A DNA stretch of 9,226 nt. Origin: Spirochaetales bacterium. Lineage in GTDB: Bacteria > Spirochaetota > Spirochaetia > ARS1246. The first letter of the stretch is position 1, and each line of letters begins with the position of its first letter. Below, one piece after another: positions 1 through 5,559 of this stretch. Position numbers and translations under genes: made by a program. The DNA lies in assembly GCA_016930115.1 (NCBI GenBank), contig JAFGHN010000024.1, positions 1 to 9,226 of the forward strand. Direction: 5' to 3'. The notes beneath the pieces are model-generated. The model was not told the origin of the DNA. It saw nothing but the letters and a program-made list of their open reading frames with translations, and did no database searches.

Positions 1-158
1 ATGGTGGCCACATTCGTCGTGGGGGAGCAGCGGGCAAATCGCGCGCCCCGCCGGGCAACGGAGCGCACCCCTGTCGCGCGGCCAGTCTACCAGGCGCCGC
101 CACGGCTGCCGCCCGGTTGACCTTGCGGGGGAGAGCGCCCTACAGTGGCAGCGGCTCT
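1..158. other. GC-rich leader region, no assignable gene
   Basis: This stretch is very GC-rich and I see no convincing gene, promoter or RNA in it. A frame open from the first base runs to a TGA at 118-120, but its 39 codons are dominated by Arg, Pro and Ala, as expected of any frame in GC-rich DNA, and the opposite strand is also open. It could be the tail of a gene beginning outside the window. No good Shine-Dalgarno sequence lies close before the ATG at 159. Confidence 0.4.
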
Positions 159-1079
159 ATGGAACCGATATATAGTGATCCGAATCCTGTTGAACTTACA
201 AAAACTCTGCTTTCTGGAGGCAAAAACCGGCCCTTAAGCGCTGTTTTGTCGCCTTATACGTGCTTGCCACAGCGGTTCAACAGGATTCGGATCACTACAA
301 AACCGATACGCGCGCTACTTGTATATGCTCTTGCGTTTCTCGCCTTCTCCTGCACCGTGCAGACGGAAATAACGATCCACGACGACGCTTCGGGACGGGC
401 TGAGGTAACGGTTACCCTGCATCCTGCGGCGGTCATGTACATGTCCGATATTTCGGCGAGCCTTGGTGGGGTCGGCGCCGGCGGGGTTAGCCCGTTTGAC
501 ATCGAAGCGATCCGTCGCGCCTTCCTCTCCCGGCCCGGGGTGAAGCTCGAATCGATCGAGACGGTCGGCGACGATACACTGCTTCTCGAGGCGGTTTTTG
601 ATGATGTCAGTAAACTGCTTGCAGGACCGGCGGGAGGAATGGTTCCGGCTGAAAGCGGCGGGCAGCGCTCAGCCGCTTCTCATCCCGGCCTGGCCGATGA
701 GGATCCCCTCTCTTTTTCAATTAACGGCGAGAGCCGGAAACTCACGCTTCAGCTCACCCGCTCCAACTTCAACCGCATATCGAGCCTCTTCATCCTTCCG
801 GACAGCCCGGTGACCGTGCTCCTTCCCTATGCCGAAAACGATTTTATGCCCAAAGATGAGTACCTCGAGGTGCTTGCCTATGCGCTGGAGGACTATCTCG
901 GCGCCACGAGCGTTGAAGAGTTCGTACAAAACGCGGGAGTTTACGCGACCGTTCGTACCGGTCGCCCGGTGAAAGCGGCGCAAGGCGGCGAGATCTCAAA
1001 TGGAAGGGCTGAGTTCTTCGTCCCGCTTATCGATGCCCTCACCCTCGAAGAAGATATCCGGCGCTCAGTCGCCTGGTAA
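159..1079 (+). CDS. Lipoprotein of unknown function, signal peptide interrupted in frame by a palindromic element
   Basis: Predicted lipoprotein, 306 residues from the ATG at 159. A hydrophobic stretch (LLVYALAFLAFSC) ends at Cys65 (codon 351-353). The lipobox has Ala at -3, Phe at -2 and Ser at -1, which is relaxed and spirochaete-like. The mature part of about 242 residues opens with a beta-rich segment (TEITIHDDASGRAEVTVTL) and has no domain I can name; anchoring in a membrane by lipid is inferred. Residues 5-50 are encoded by an inserted element plus its duplicated target. Without them the N-terminus would read MEPIRALLVYALAFLAFSC, an ordinary short lipoprotein signal, and this is why I choose the ATG at 159. 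As it stands the signal core is preceded by about 50 extra residues. The TTG at 264 would give a more normal 29-residue signal but has no visible ribosome binding site. Export may therefore be impaired, or use a new start. The gene converges on vapC. Confidence 0.75.
   Translation: MEPIYSDPNPVELTKTLLSGGKNRPLSAVLSPYTCLPQRFNRIRITTKPIRALLVYALAFLAFSCTVQTEITIHDDASGRAEVTVTLHPAAVMYMSDISASLGGVGAGGVSPFDIEAIRRAFLSRPGVKLESIETVGDDTLLLEAVFDDVSKLLAGPAGGMVPAESGGQRSAASHPGLADEDPLSFSINGESRKLTLQLTRSNFNRISSLFILPDSPVTVLLPYAENDFMPKDEYLEVLAYALEDYLGATSVEEFVQNAGVYATVRTGRPVKAAQGGEISNGRAEFFVPLIDALTLEEDIRRSVAW
163..170 (+). repeat. Direct repeat, left copy (probable target-site duplication)
   Basis: AACCGATA lies directly left of the palindromic element. 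The identical copy is at 301-308. Joining the two by deleting 163-300 gives a continuous lipoprotein signal sequence, which supports a target duplication rather than chance. Confidence 0.7.
173..195 (+). repeat. Left terminal inverted repeat, 23 bp
   Basis: Perfect reverse complement of 275-297, checked base by base across all 23 positions. It begins TAGTGATCCG and ends TCCTGTTGAAC. In mRNA the two arms would form a long perfect stem starting 14 nt after the start codon at 159. Confidence 0.9.
275..297 (+). repeat. Right terminal inverted repeat, 23 bp
   Basis: Perfect reverse complement of 173-195. It begins GTTCAACAGG and ends GGATCACTA, and lies in the lipoprotein frame just before the hydrophobic signal core. 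Confidence 0.9.
301..308 (+). repeat. Direct repeat, right copy (probable target-site duplication)
   Basis: AACCGATA, identical to 163-170. One extra A (base 300) lies between this copy and the point where the element would end if its two ends were symmetrical. Confidence 0.7.
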
Positions 1080-1160
1080 AAAGGCCCGCGTGACGCACAG
1101 CGCGCACCCGCAGCGCGTGCTCGCGCAGCGCGCGCCGGCATGCTGGGAACGGGCCGAGTT
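1080..1160. repeat. GC-rich convergent spacer with three short direct repeats
   Basis: This is the 81-bp gap between the stops of the lipoprotein gene (+) and vapC (-). CAGCGCG begins at 1098, 1111 and 1126. Short complementary arms (GCGCG at 1113-1117 with CGCGC at 1129-1133; GGCCCG at 1083-1088 with CGGGCC at 1150-1155) could fold, but there is no T-run after them. It may act as a convergent terminator; I cannot claim a typical intrinsic one. Confidence 0.35.
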
Positions 1161-1562
1161 TCAGTGCGTCCAATCTTCGATCTTCAGTCCATCCACACGG
1201 GAAAACTCTCGGGTATTGTGTGTTACCAAGACCCCATCATTTGAAAGCACAATTGACGCAATGATGACGTCATTTGGGCCGATGGGATTTCCTGCTTTCT
1301 CGAGTCTGCTGCGAACAGATGCATAGACCGGGGCTTGGCAATTGGAAAAAGGCTCAACCTGGAACGGCAATAGAAATTCATTGATTTGTGCCAGGTTCTT
1401 TTCCCGTTGACGGCTTTTCTCTCCTCCATATAACAACTCTGCTTTTGTGATCGATGGGATGGCGATTGATTCTGGATTCTTGCTCAATATCTTATCTTTT
1501 AGATTTGGATACATGCCTTTCAGGAAGTAGATGCAGATGCTTGTATCGAGAAAATACCTCAC
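1161..1562 (-). CDS. VapC-type PIN-domain toxin
   Basis: PIN-domain ribonuclease of a type II toxin-antitoxin pair, 133 residues, the usual VapC length. The family cleaves RNA, often tRNA or rRNA, using Mg2+ held by acidic residues. Visible here are Asp6 (FLDTS), Glu42 (KAELLYG) and Asp98 (GPNDVIIA), followed by the C-terminal VTHNTREF block with Asn116 and Glu119 near the fourth acidic position. The set looks intact, so the toxin is probably active. The start is a GTG (1560-1562) that overlaps the antitoxin stop as GTGA, with GGGAGG 4 nt upstream; translational coupling is expected. The gene is AT-richer than its neighbours, in keeping with acquisition by transfer. The RNA target cannot be read from sequence. 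Confidence 0.9.
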   Translation of the reverse strand: MRYFLDTSICIYFLKGMYPNLKDKILSKNPESIAIPSITKAELLYGGEKSRQREKNLAQINEFLLPFQVEPFSNCQAPVYASVRSRLEKAGNPIGPNDVIIASIVLSNDGVLVTHNTREFSRVDGLKIEDWTH

Positions 1563-1789
1563 AGTGCCTCCCTTGGTATATCGTCTTCAAAATTCAGTCG
1601 ATCATTGCTTTCAAAGGTTTCATCGGTGATTGATCCAAAAAGCTCGCCGTAGTTTTCGGGCCACGAATCATGCATAGATTCATTTAGCTTCTTCACGACG
1701 AACTTTGATATGGATAGATTCTCAATCTTTGCCGCCAACGAGATTTTCTTAAGCGTTTCCTCATCTATGTAAAGGGATAACTGAGGCAT
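1559..1789 (-). CDS. VapB-type ribbon-helix-helix antitoxin
   Basis: Antitoxin of 76 residues. Residues 3-8 (QLSLYI) form the likely DNA-binding beta strand, followed by two helices at about 9-22 and 26-38. This is the ribbon-helix-helix (MetJ/Arc) fold, which binds DNA as a dimer. The acidic tail from about residue 45 (GELFGSITDETFESND) is the likely toxin-neutralising part. The start is the ATG at 1787-1789, preceded by a strong AGGAGG 5 nt upstream. The stop overlaps the start of the toxin gene by 4 nt. The protein probably represses its own operon through the palindrome at 1803-1830. Assignment as VapB rests on the RHH pattern and its VapC partner; the exact subfamily is not resolved. Confidence 0.85.
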   Translation of the reverse strand: MPQLSLYIDEETLKKISLAAKIENLSISKFVVKKLNESMHDSWPENYGELFGSITDETFESNDRLNFEDDIPREAL

Positions 1790-1802
1790 AAGATCCTCCT
1801 GA

Positions 1803-1830
1803 GTATGTTATATTATATTATATAGTATAC
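1803..1830. promoter_or_regulatory. Palindromic operator candidate for the toxin-antitoxin operon
   Basis: A 28-bp AT-rich imperfect palindrome beginning GTATGTTATA and ending ATAGTATAC; 11 of 14 base pairs match. It covers the -10 box of the vapBC promoter and ends 13 bp before the vapB start. RHH antitoxins commonly bind such sites to autoregulate, so binding here is inferred. Confidence 0.6.
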
Positions 1831-1852
1831 GTGCCTTGTGGGCGAAATTCAA
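1824..1852 (-). promoter_or_regulatory. Sigma70-type promoter of vapBC
   Basis: On the minus strand, TTGAAT (1847-1852) and TATACT (1824-1829) are separated by exactly 17 bp. Transcription would start near 1817, leaving a leader of about 28 nt with AGGAGG. The toxin-antitoxin pair thus need not depend on read-through from pelG, which lies upstream on the same strand. Confidence 0.65.
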
Positions 1853-1853
1853 G

Positions 1854-1865
1854 TGGAATTTTCCA
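1854..1865. repeat. Short palindrome upstream of the vapBC -35
   Basis: TGGAATTTTCCA pairs at 10 of 12 bases and lies 1 bp upstream of the -35 box. It could be an additional regulator site, but it is short and may be chance. Confidence 0.25.
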
Positions 1866-1907
1866 AGTAGTGTTTTGCTCTCATTTTGGGAAGAGCTGTG
1901 TCAGAGT

Positions 1908-1926
1908 AAAAGACTCCCGGTCTTTT
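1908..1926 (-). terminator. Hairpin terminator after pelG
   Basis: A 7-bp perfect stem (AAAAGAC 1908-1914 with GTCTTTT 1920-1926) with a 5-nt loop. On the minus strand it lies 24 nt after the pelG stop, and the T-run forms the 3' arm of the stem. It is near-symmetrical, so it could also stop plus-strand transcription, where TTTTT follows. The stem is AT-rich and hence only moderately stable. Confidence 0.5.
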
Positions 1927-1950
1927 TGCGCGGCCGCCCCGCGCCGGCGG

Positions 1951-3333
1951 CTACACACCGCTCGATTTGGCAAGTATCTGTCTTTCGAATTTCCGCCCGG
2001 AGTGAAAAATCGCCAGATACGCGTACACCGCGGCGCAGAATCCTCCCGCGACATAACCGGTACCGGGGATAAACGGCAACAGGCCAAACGACATGAGAAG
2101 ACTCACGGCCGTATTGACGGCAAAAAAGATCACCGAAAGCGTGAAAGCGTGGCTGAAGAACTCAAAATAGAAATGATAATTCATAATCGTAAGTGACAGG
2201 AAATGGAGAAACACCCCCGCAAGGACGATCTGTATGGTCAACGGCGCCACCAGGCCGGCCCGGAATATTCCTGCCAGATGCGGCGCAAGGAACATCAATC
2301 CGATGGTGAGGATCCCTTGGAAGATGCTTTGTTGCCCGATGCTCGAATGAACGCCAGAAAGAAGCATTCGCTTCCTGTTTATTATTTGGGCGTAAGTTCC
2401 CTTCGAAAGGGTGAGGAGGAATTTACGAAGCTGCACGTAGAAACCGGTCTCGGATACCACGACAAAATAGACCAGGCCCGGGATCATGGCGAGGTTCGCA
2501 ATATACACCGCAAGATCGTAGGGCTCGTAGAGCTTGAAGATCGTGCCGGGTATCGCCGTGCCTCGGGTAAACCAGAAGATCACCTTGTCCGTCCATATCG
2601 CCCAGTTGTAGAAATAGCCGGTGGCAAACAACAGGAAATAACGTGAGAGGTAGGTCTTCAGATAATGCCAGCCGCGGGAGATCCCGGCGGGTCTGTGCGA
2701 GGTGAAGGCAAGCAACGCGAGAAGGCCGGCTATCGCGGCATGGCCAAGGGCAAAGCCAATCGTCGCCCCTTCAATCCCGTATTTCGTGGTCAGGAGCAGG
2801 ACGAGAATGACTGCAAGGCCGATCCCCCCGGCATAGATTCCTAAAATGAGAAGATACCGTCTGAGAAGCGTGATGAAGATCATCAGCACCCAGATCACGT
2901 TGATCGAGAAAAAAAGAACGATCGCACCCGTGCGATACATCCACACGGTGTCAACCGGAGGTTCAAACGAGAAATACACACCAACTGAAAGCGAGAGAGC
3001 GGCGACGCCGATGAGCGCGATGAAGAAAACCAGCACCCCGGAGGCCTCCGATTGTTTGTTCAAAAACAGGAGGTCGGCAACTATACGGGTGTAGATCAGG
3101 TGCAGACCGCCGAAGAGGATGAGTGACCAGGCGTAGCTGTAAATGACCGCCGAGTAGCACAGCGCTCCGCCGCCGGTGATCCTGTCTACGATTCTCTGTA
3201 TCAGAGTGATCCCGATAATGGACAGAAGCCAGGGTCCCGCGACGATCATGACGCCTGAGAACGCAGCTTTTATGAACGACCCAAGCCCGCCTCTTGTTAT
3301 GGCTTTCCTGAGCTCGAAGCCGATTCCCGCCAT
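1951..3333 (-). CDS. PelG-family exopolysaccharide transporter
   Basis: Polytopic inner-membrane protein of 460 residues, close to the roughly 456 residues of Pseudomonas PelG. The N-terminus (MAGIGFELRKAITRG) is the characteristic PelG opening. I count about 12 hydrophobic segments, roughly 22-46, 57-80, 97-121, 135-157, 160-182, 188-210, 231-250, 276-292, 337-356, 363-385, 397-418 and 424-443. A conserved-looking block, NWAIWTDKVIFWF, is at 243-255. PelG is a MATE/Wzx-like transporter that works with PelD, PelE and PelF to move the polymer across the inner membrane. The ATG overlaps the pelF stop by one base (TGATG), and a GGAG ribosome site sits 8 nt upstream inside the pelF tail. It is the last gene of the operon. 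Confidence 0.92.
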   Translation of the reverse strand: MAGIGFELRKAITRGGLGSFIKAAFSGVMIVAGPWLLSIIGITLIQRIVDRITGGGALCYSAVIYSYAWSLILFGGLHLIYTRIVADLLFLNKQSEASGVLVFFIALIGVAALSLSVGVYFSFEPPVDTVWMYRTGAIVLFFSINVIWVLMIFITLLRRYLLILGIYAGGIGLAVILVLLLTTKYGIEGATIGFALGHAAIAGLLALLAFTSHRPAGISRGWHYLKTYLSRYFLLFATGYFYNWAIWTDKVIFWFTRGTAIPGTIFKLYEPYDLAVYIANLAMIPGLVYFVVVSETGFYVQLRKFLLTLSKGTYAQIINRKRMLLSGVHSSIGQQSIFQGILTIGLMFLAPHLAGIFRAGLVAPLTIQIVLAGVFLHFLSLTIMNYHFYFEFFSHAFTLSVIFFAVNTAVSLLMSFGLLPFIPGTGYVAGGFCAAVYAYLAIFHSGRKFERQILAKSSGV

Positions 3334-4799
3334 CAGCCGCGCTCCCCGGCGGCTGCGCCCCCGCGCTCTCCGTGACCGTGCTCCCTGCCTCCCACGGCCA
3401 CCGGCGTGACACCCGCAAGGCGGGCATACATGTCCCTGAACTTCTGGTGCAGTTCGTTCTTGTTGTAGAGGTTGAGGACCTTGCGCCGGTTTCGTTCCCT
3501 CATCTGTGCAACTTCGGCGGGGTTGTCGTGAAGAAAAATGACTCCCTCGGCGAGCTTTCCCGAATCCTTTGAAGGCGCAAGAAGCCTCTCGTCATAGTCG
3601 AGCATTTCAGGGATATTGCCTACTTTGGTGGCCACAACCGGGACTCCGGCGCAGTAGGCTTCGAGAATGACCAGGGGTTGGGCTTCACGGACGCTCGTGA
3701 GCATAACAACGTCCAGGAATGAGTAATAATCAAGGACATTTTGACGCCCGGTAAAATGAAAGCTGTTTTCGATTTTCATGTTTTGAACAAGAAGTTTGCA
3801 GTCTTCGTAGTACGCGGGGTCTTCGTCTGTCGGGCCGATGCAGTGAAACTCGGCGTCCGGGACTTCATCGAGAACGAGCTTGGCCGTCGCGATAAACGTC
3901 TTTATGTCCTTGATAGGCACCACTCGCCCGACAAGCCCAACGTGGAAACCGGTGCCTCTTGGTTTCCTCTCTATGGAGAAGCGTTCTATGTCGATACCGT
4001 TTGGGACAACCAGGGTATTTGACGGGGCGGCGCCAAGCTCGTGCTGCTTCCTCCGGTTTTCTTCGAAAAGCGCGGTGATCAAGTCGGCGTTCCTGTAGCA
4101 GATCCTGGAAAGAGCGTTGTACATGTTGATCCACATGTCGCGCTGGTAGCCCCGTATCAGGTTGGACTTCCGGATCTCCATTTCCCTTTCCTTGTGGTAG
4201 AGTCCGTGCTCGGTGAGAAGAAAGGGTTTCCCATGGCGCATTTTCGCCGCCAGCGCGGCCATCCCGGCGAACCCCGTGGACACGGCGTGATAGATGTCGG
4301 CCTCAGGAGGCTCACTGCCCAGGGTGGTGAACAGCATATCGTGGGCCGATTTCCAGGCCCAAAAGTAGTCCGTAAAAGGATAGAGCGGGTTTTTCTTGCC
4401 GTTGGTAGTTGTAATGAGCCTCCAGCCGGGATCAGATCTGACGGCGTCCGAATGGAGAAAGTAACCTTCGGGCATGGAGCCAAAAAGCGCCTGAAAATCA
4501 ACGCCGGCGCCGGCGAACATCGCCGCATGCAGCCCCTCGATTTCGCTCAAGAGCTTTCTTTTGGCAACTGGCCTGGTGCGGCTCGCCGGCGTGGCGCCCA
4601 ACACGATGTCACGATGCTCAACAACGTTTTCAGGTAATGTGTAGCGGAGCTCCTGGTCATGGGCGGGCGATATCGAGAAGAGCGCGAAATCCACCTCCGG
4701 CAGGTTGAGTATCAGGTCGTGCACCCAGGCGGAAACACCCCCGGTGATATACGGGTACGAGCCTTCCAGGACGATGCAAACCCGGATCTTGTCCGCCAT
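3333..4799 (-). CDS. PelF-family GT4 glycosyltransferase
   Basis: Cytoplasmic retaining glycosyltransferase of 488 residues (Pseudomonas PelF is about 507). It builds the Pel polymer from UDP-sugars; in Pseudomonas the sugar is UDP-GlcNAc/GalNAc, and the substrate here is not shown. Visible features are the N-terminal SYPYITGGVSAWVHDL loop (14-29), TEHGLY (196-201), the donor-site block GRVVPIKDIKTF (291-302, with Arg292 and Lys297), and the GT4 EX7E pair Glu372 and Glu380 in REAQPLVILEAYCAG. All key positions appear intact. The C-terminal tail from about 463 is low-complexity Gly/Arg/Glu/Ala and its DNA contains the pelG ribosome site. The start ATG follows the upstream stop by 2 nt, with AAGGA 9 nt before it. 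Confidence 0.94.
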   Translation of the reverse strand: MADKIRVCIVLEGSYPYITGGVSAWVHDLILNLPEVDFALFSISPAHDQELRYTLPENVVEHRDIVLGATPASRTRPVAKRKLLSEIEGLHAAMFAGAGVDFQALFGSMPEGYFLHSDAVRSDPGWRLITTTNGKKNPLYPFTDYFWAWKSAHDMLFTTLGSEPPEADIYHAVSTGFAGMAALAAKMRHGKPFLLTEHGLYHKEREMEIRKSNLIRGYQRDMWINMYNALSRICYRNADLITALFEENRRKQHELGAAPSNTLVVPNGIDIERFSIERKPRGTGFHVGLVGRVVPIKDIKTFIATAKLVLDEVPDAEFHCIGPTDEDPAYYEDCKLLVQNMKIENSFHFTGRQNVLDYYSFLDVVMLTSVREAQPLVILEAYCAGVPVVATKVGNIPEMLDYDERLLAPSKDSGKLAEGVIFLHDNPAEVAQMRERNRRKVLNLYNKNELHQKFRDMYARLAGVTPVAVGGREHGHGERGGAAAGERG

Positions 4800-4801
4800 A
4801 C

Positions 4802-5557
4802 CTACCGTTCCTTAAGCCAGAGGGAGTATGATTGCCGTTCCTCTTCCGGGAGGGATTCCCATGAATCCTTGAGTCTGTAGATAAGCGCATGAACCTGGCT
4901 GAAGTTCTTTCTGTAATACTCAATTTCCGCGGCCAGGAGAATGAGCCTGACATCGTCGGGAAAACGGTTAAGAGCCTGTACAATTACGTTACGCGCGAGT
5001 TTCAGCGCTCTCAAGGTGATCAGTATCCTCAAGGTGAAAATCAGGTCCTCCCGGTTGAAACGTGCTTCGCGACCGTACCGGTTCATATACGAATAGGCCT
5101 CAAAGAGATAGAAGTTTCGTATCGATCTGCGCGATTCATTGATCAATGCAAGCTCGTAAAACTGGACCGCAATGTTTTTCAGGTGCAAAGGATCATCATC
5201 GGATACATGTTCCTTTTTCAATGTTTCGATACGTTCGTTGTACCTGTTCTCGATGGCGTTGATGCTCTCGGCGGCGAAAAGCGCAATTTCACCGTCGCTG
5301 GATTCGAGAAGCCGTTCGAGAATGACGATCAGGAGTTGATTTGTCGAAAGGTCGTTGTCTTTCCTCGACAGGATCCGTTCTATCGCCTCGATATCGATAG
5401 GTTCTTCGATGAGCGGATGGACCGAATTGGCTTTGTAGACAAATGCATAATCCGGAAGGAGTCCCTCTTCGATCGCCTTGAGGGCGGCCATCGGTGTCTT
5501 TGGGCTGTAGAGCTCCCGCGATTTTATCAGGTAGGTGAAGCCCGCTGCATCTGACAT
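4802..5557 (-). CDS. PelE-like helical (TPR-like) protein without membrane anchors
   Basis: Protein of 251 residues, almost entirely predicted alpha-helical. Segments such as 91-115 (IALFAAESINAIENRYNERI then a charged run) and 186-228 (LARNVIVQALNRFPDDVRLI onward) resemble TPR helices. Its place between pelD and pelF is that of pelE, whose Pseudomonas product (about 329 residues) has two N-terminal membrane segments and a TPR domain and scaffolds the synthase complex. No membrane segment is seen here, so it is probably cytosolic and recruited by PelD or PelF (inference). I choose the ATG at 5555-5557, 2 nt after the pelD stop, with AAGG 7 nt upstream; a TTG at 5561-5563 would add two residues. 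Assignment rests on position and fold more than on residues I recognise. Confidence 0.6.
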   Translation of the reverse strand: MSDAAGFTYLIKSRELYSPKTPMAALKAIEEGLLPDYAFVYKANSVHPLIEEPIDIEAIERILSRKDNDLSTNQLLIVILERLLESSDGEIALFAAESINAIENRYNERIETLKKEHVSDDDPLHLKNIAVQFYELALINESRRSIRNFYLFEAYSYMNRYGREARFNREDLIFTLRILITLRALKLARNVIVQALNRFPDDVRLILLAAEIEYYRKNFSQVHALIYRLKDSWESLPEEERQSYSLWLKER

Positions 5558-5559
5558 CG

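Larger units (their letters stand above)
171..300. mobile_element. MITE-like palindromic element inserted in frame
   Basis: A 130-bp segment is bounded by 23-bp perfect inverted repeats (173-195 and 275-297). These extend to 25 bp with one mismatch, and they are separated by 79 bp. Outside them lies an 8-bp direct repeat, AACCGATA, at 163-170 and 301-308; the right copy is offset by one base. Terminal inverted repeats plus a short direct repeat are the hallmark of transposition. With no transposase inside, this fits a MITE or a palindromic element. The insert carries no stop in the lipoprotein frame, and element plus one direct repeat is 138 bp, or 46 codons. The interior also holds a smaller pairing arm (ACAAAA 198-203 with TTTTGT 244-249). 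The transposase family is unknown; 8-bp duplications occur in IS66, ISL3 and IS256-type elements. Confidence 0.75.

Noticed and set aside
1..120. Open frame from the first base (39 codons) to TGA at 118-120
   Set aside because: Composition is Arg/Pro/Ala-rich as expected for random GC-rich DNA, the opposite strand is also open, and no family is recognisable. It may be a gene tail but cannot be supported.
117..158. TTG at 117 as the lipoprotein start
   Set aside because: It adds 14 unremarkable residues, has no ribosome site, and the ATG at 159 reconstructs a perfect signal peptide once the insertion is removed.
166..176. TATATA/TATAGT as a -10 box for the lipoprotein
   Set aside because: No -35 is present at a suitable distance, and the site lies after the start codon within the element boundary.
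1098..1132. CAGCGCG triple repeat as a CRISPR-like or tandem array
   Set aside because: The repeats are only 7 bp, unevenly spaced (13 and 15), and lie in GC-rich DNA where such words recur by chance.
1831..2646. Plus-strand open frames of 121 and 147 codons over the pelG 3' end
   Set aside because: They lie antisense to pelG and across its terminator and the vapBC promoter; no recognisable protein.
4041..4637. 198-codon open frame on the plus strand
   Set aside because: It is antisense to pelF, whose catalytic motifs are clear.
4889..5554. 221-codon open frame on the plus strand
   Set aside because: It is antisense to the PelE-like gene, which is packed within the operon and has a ribosome site; no domain in the antisense product.
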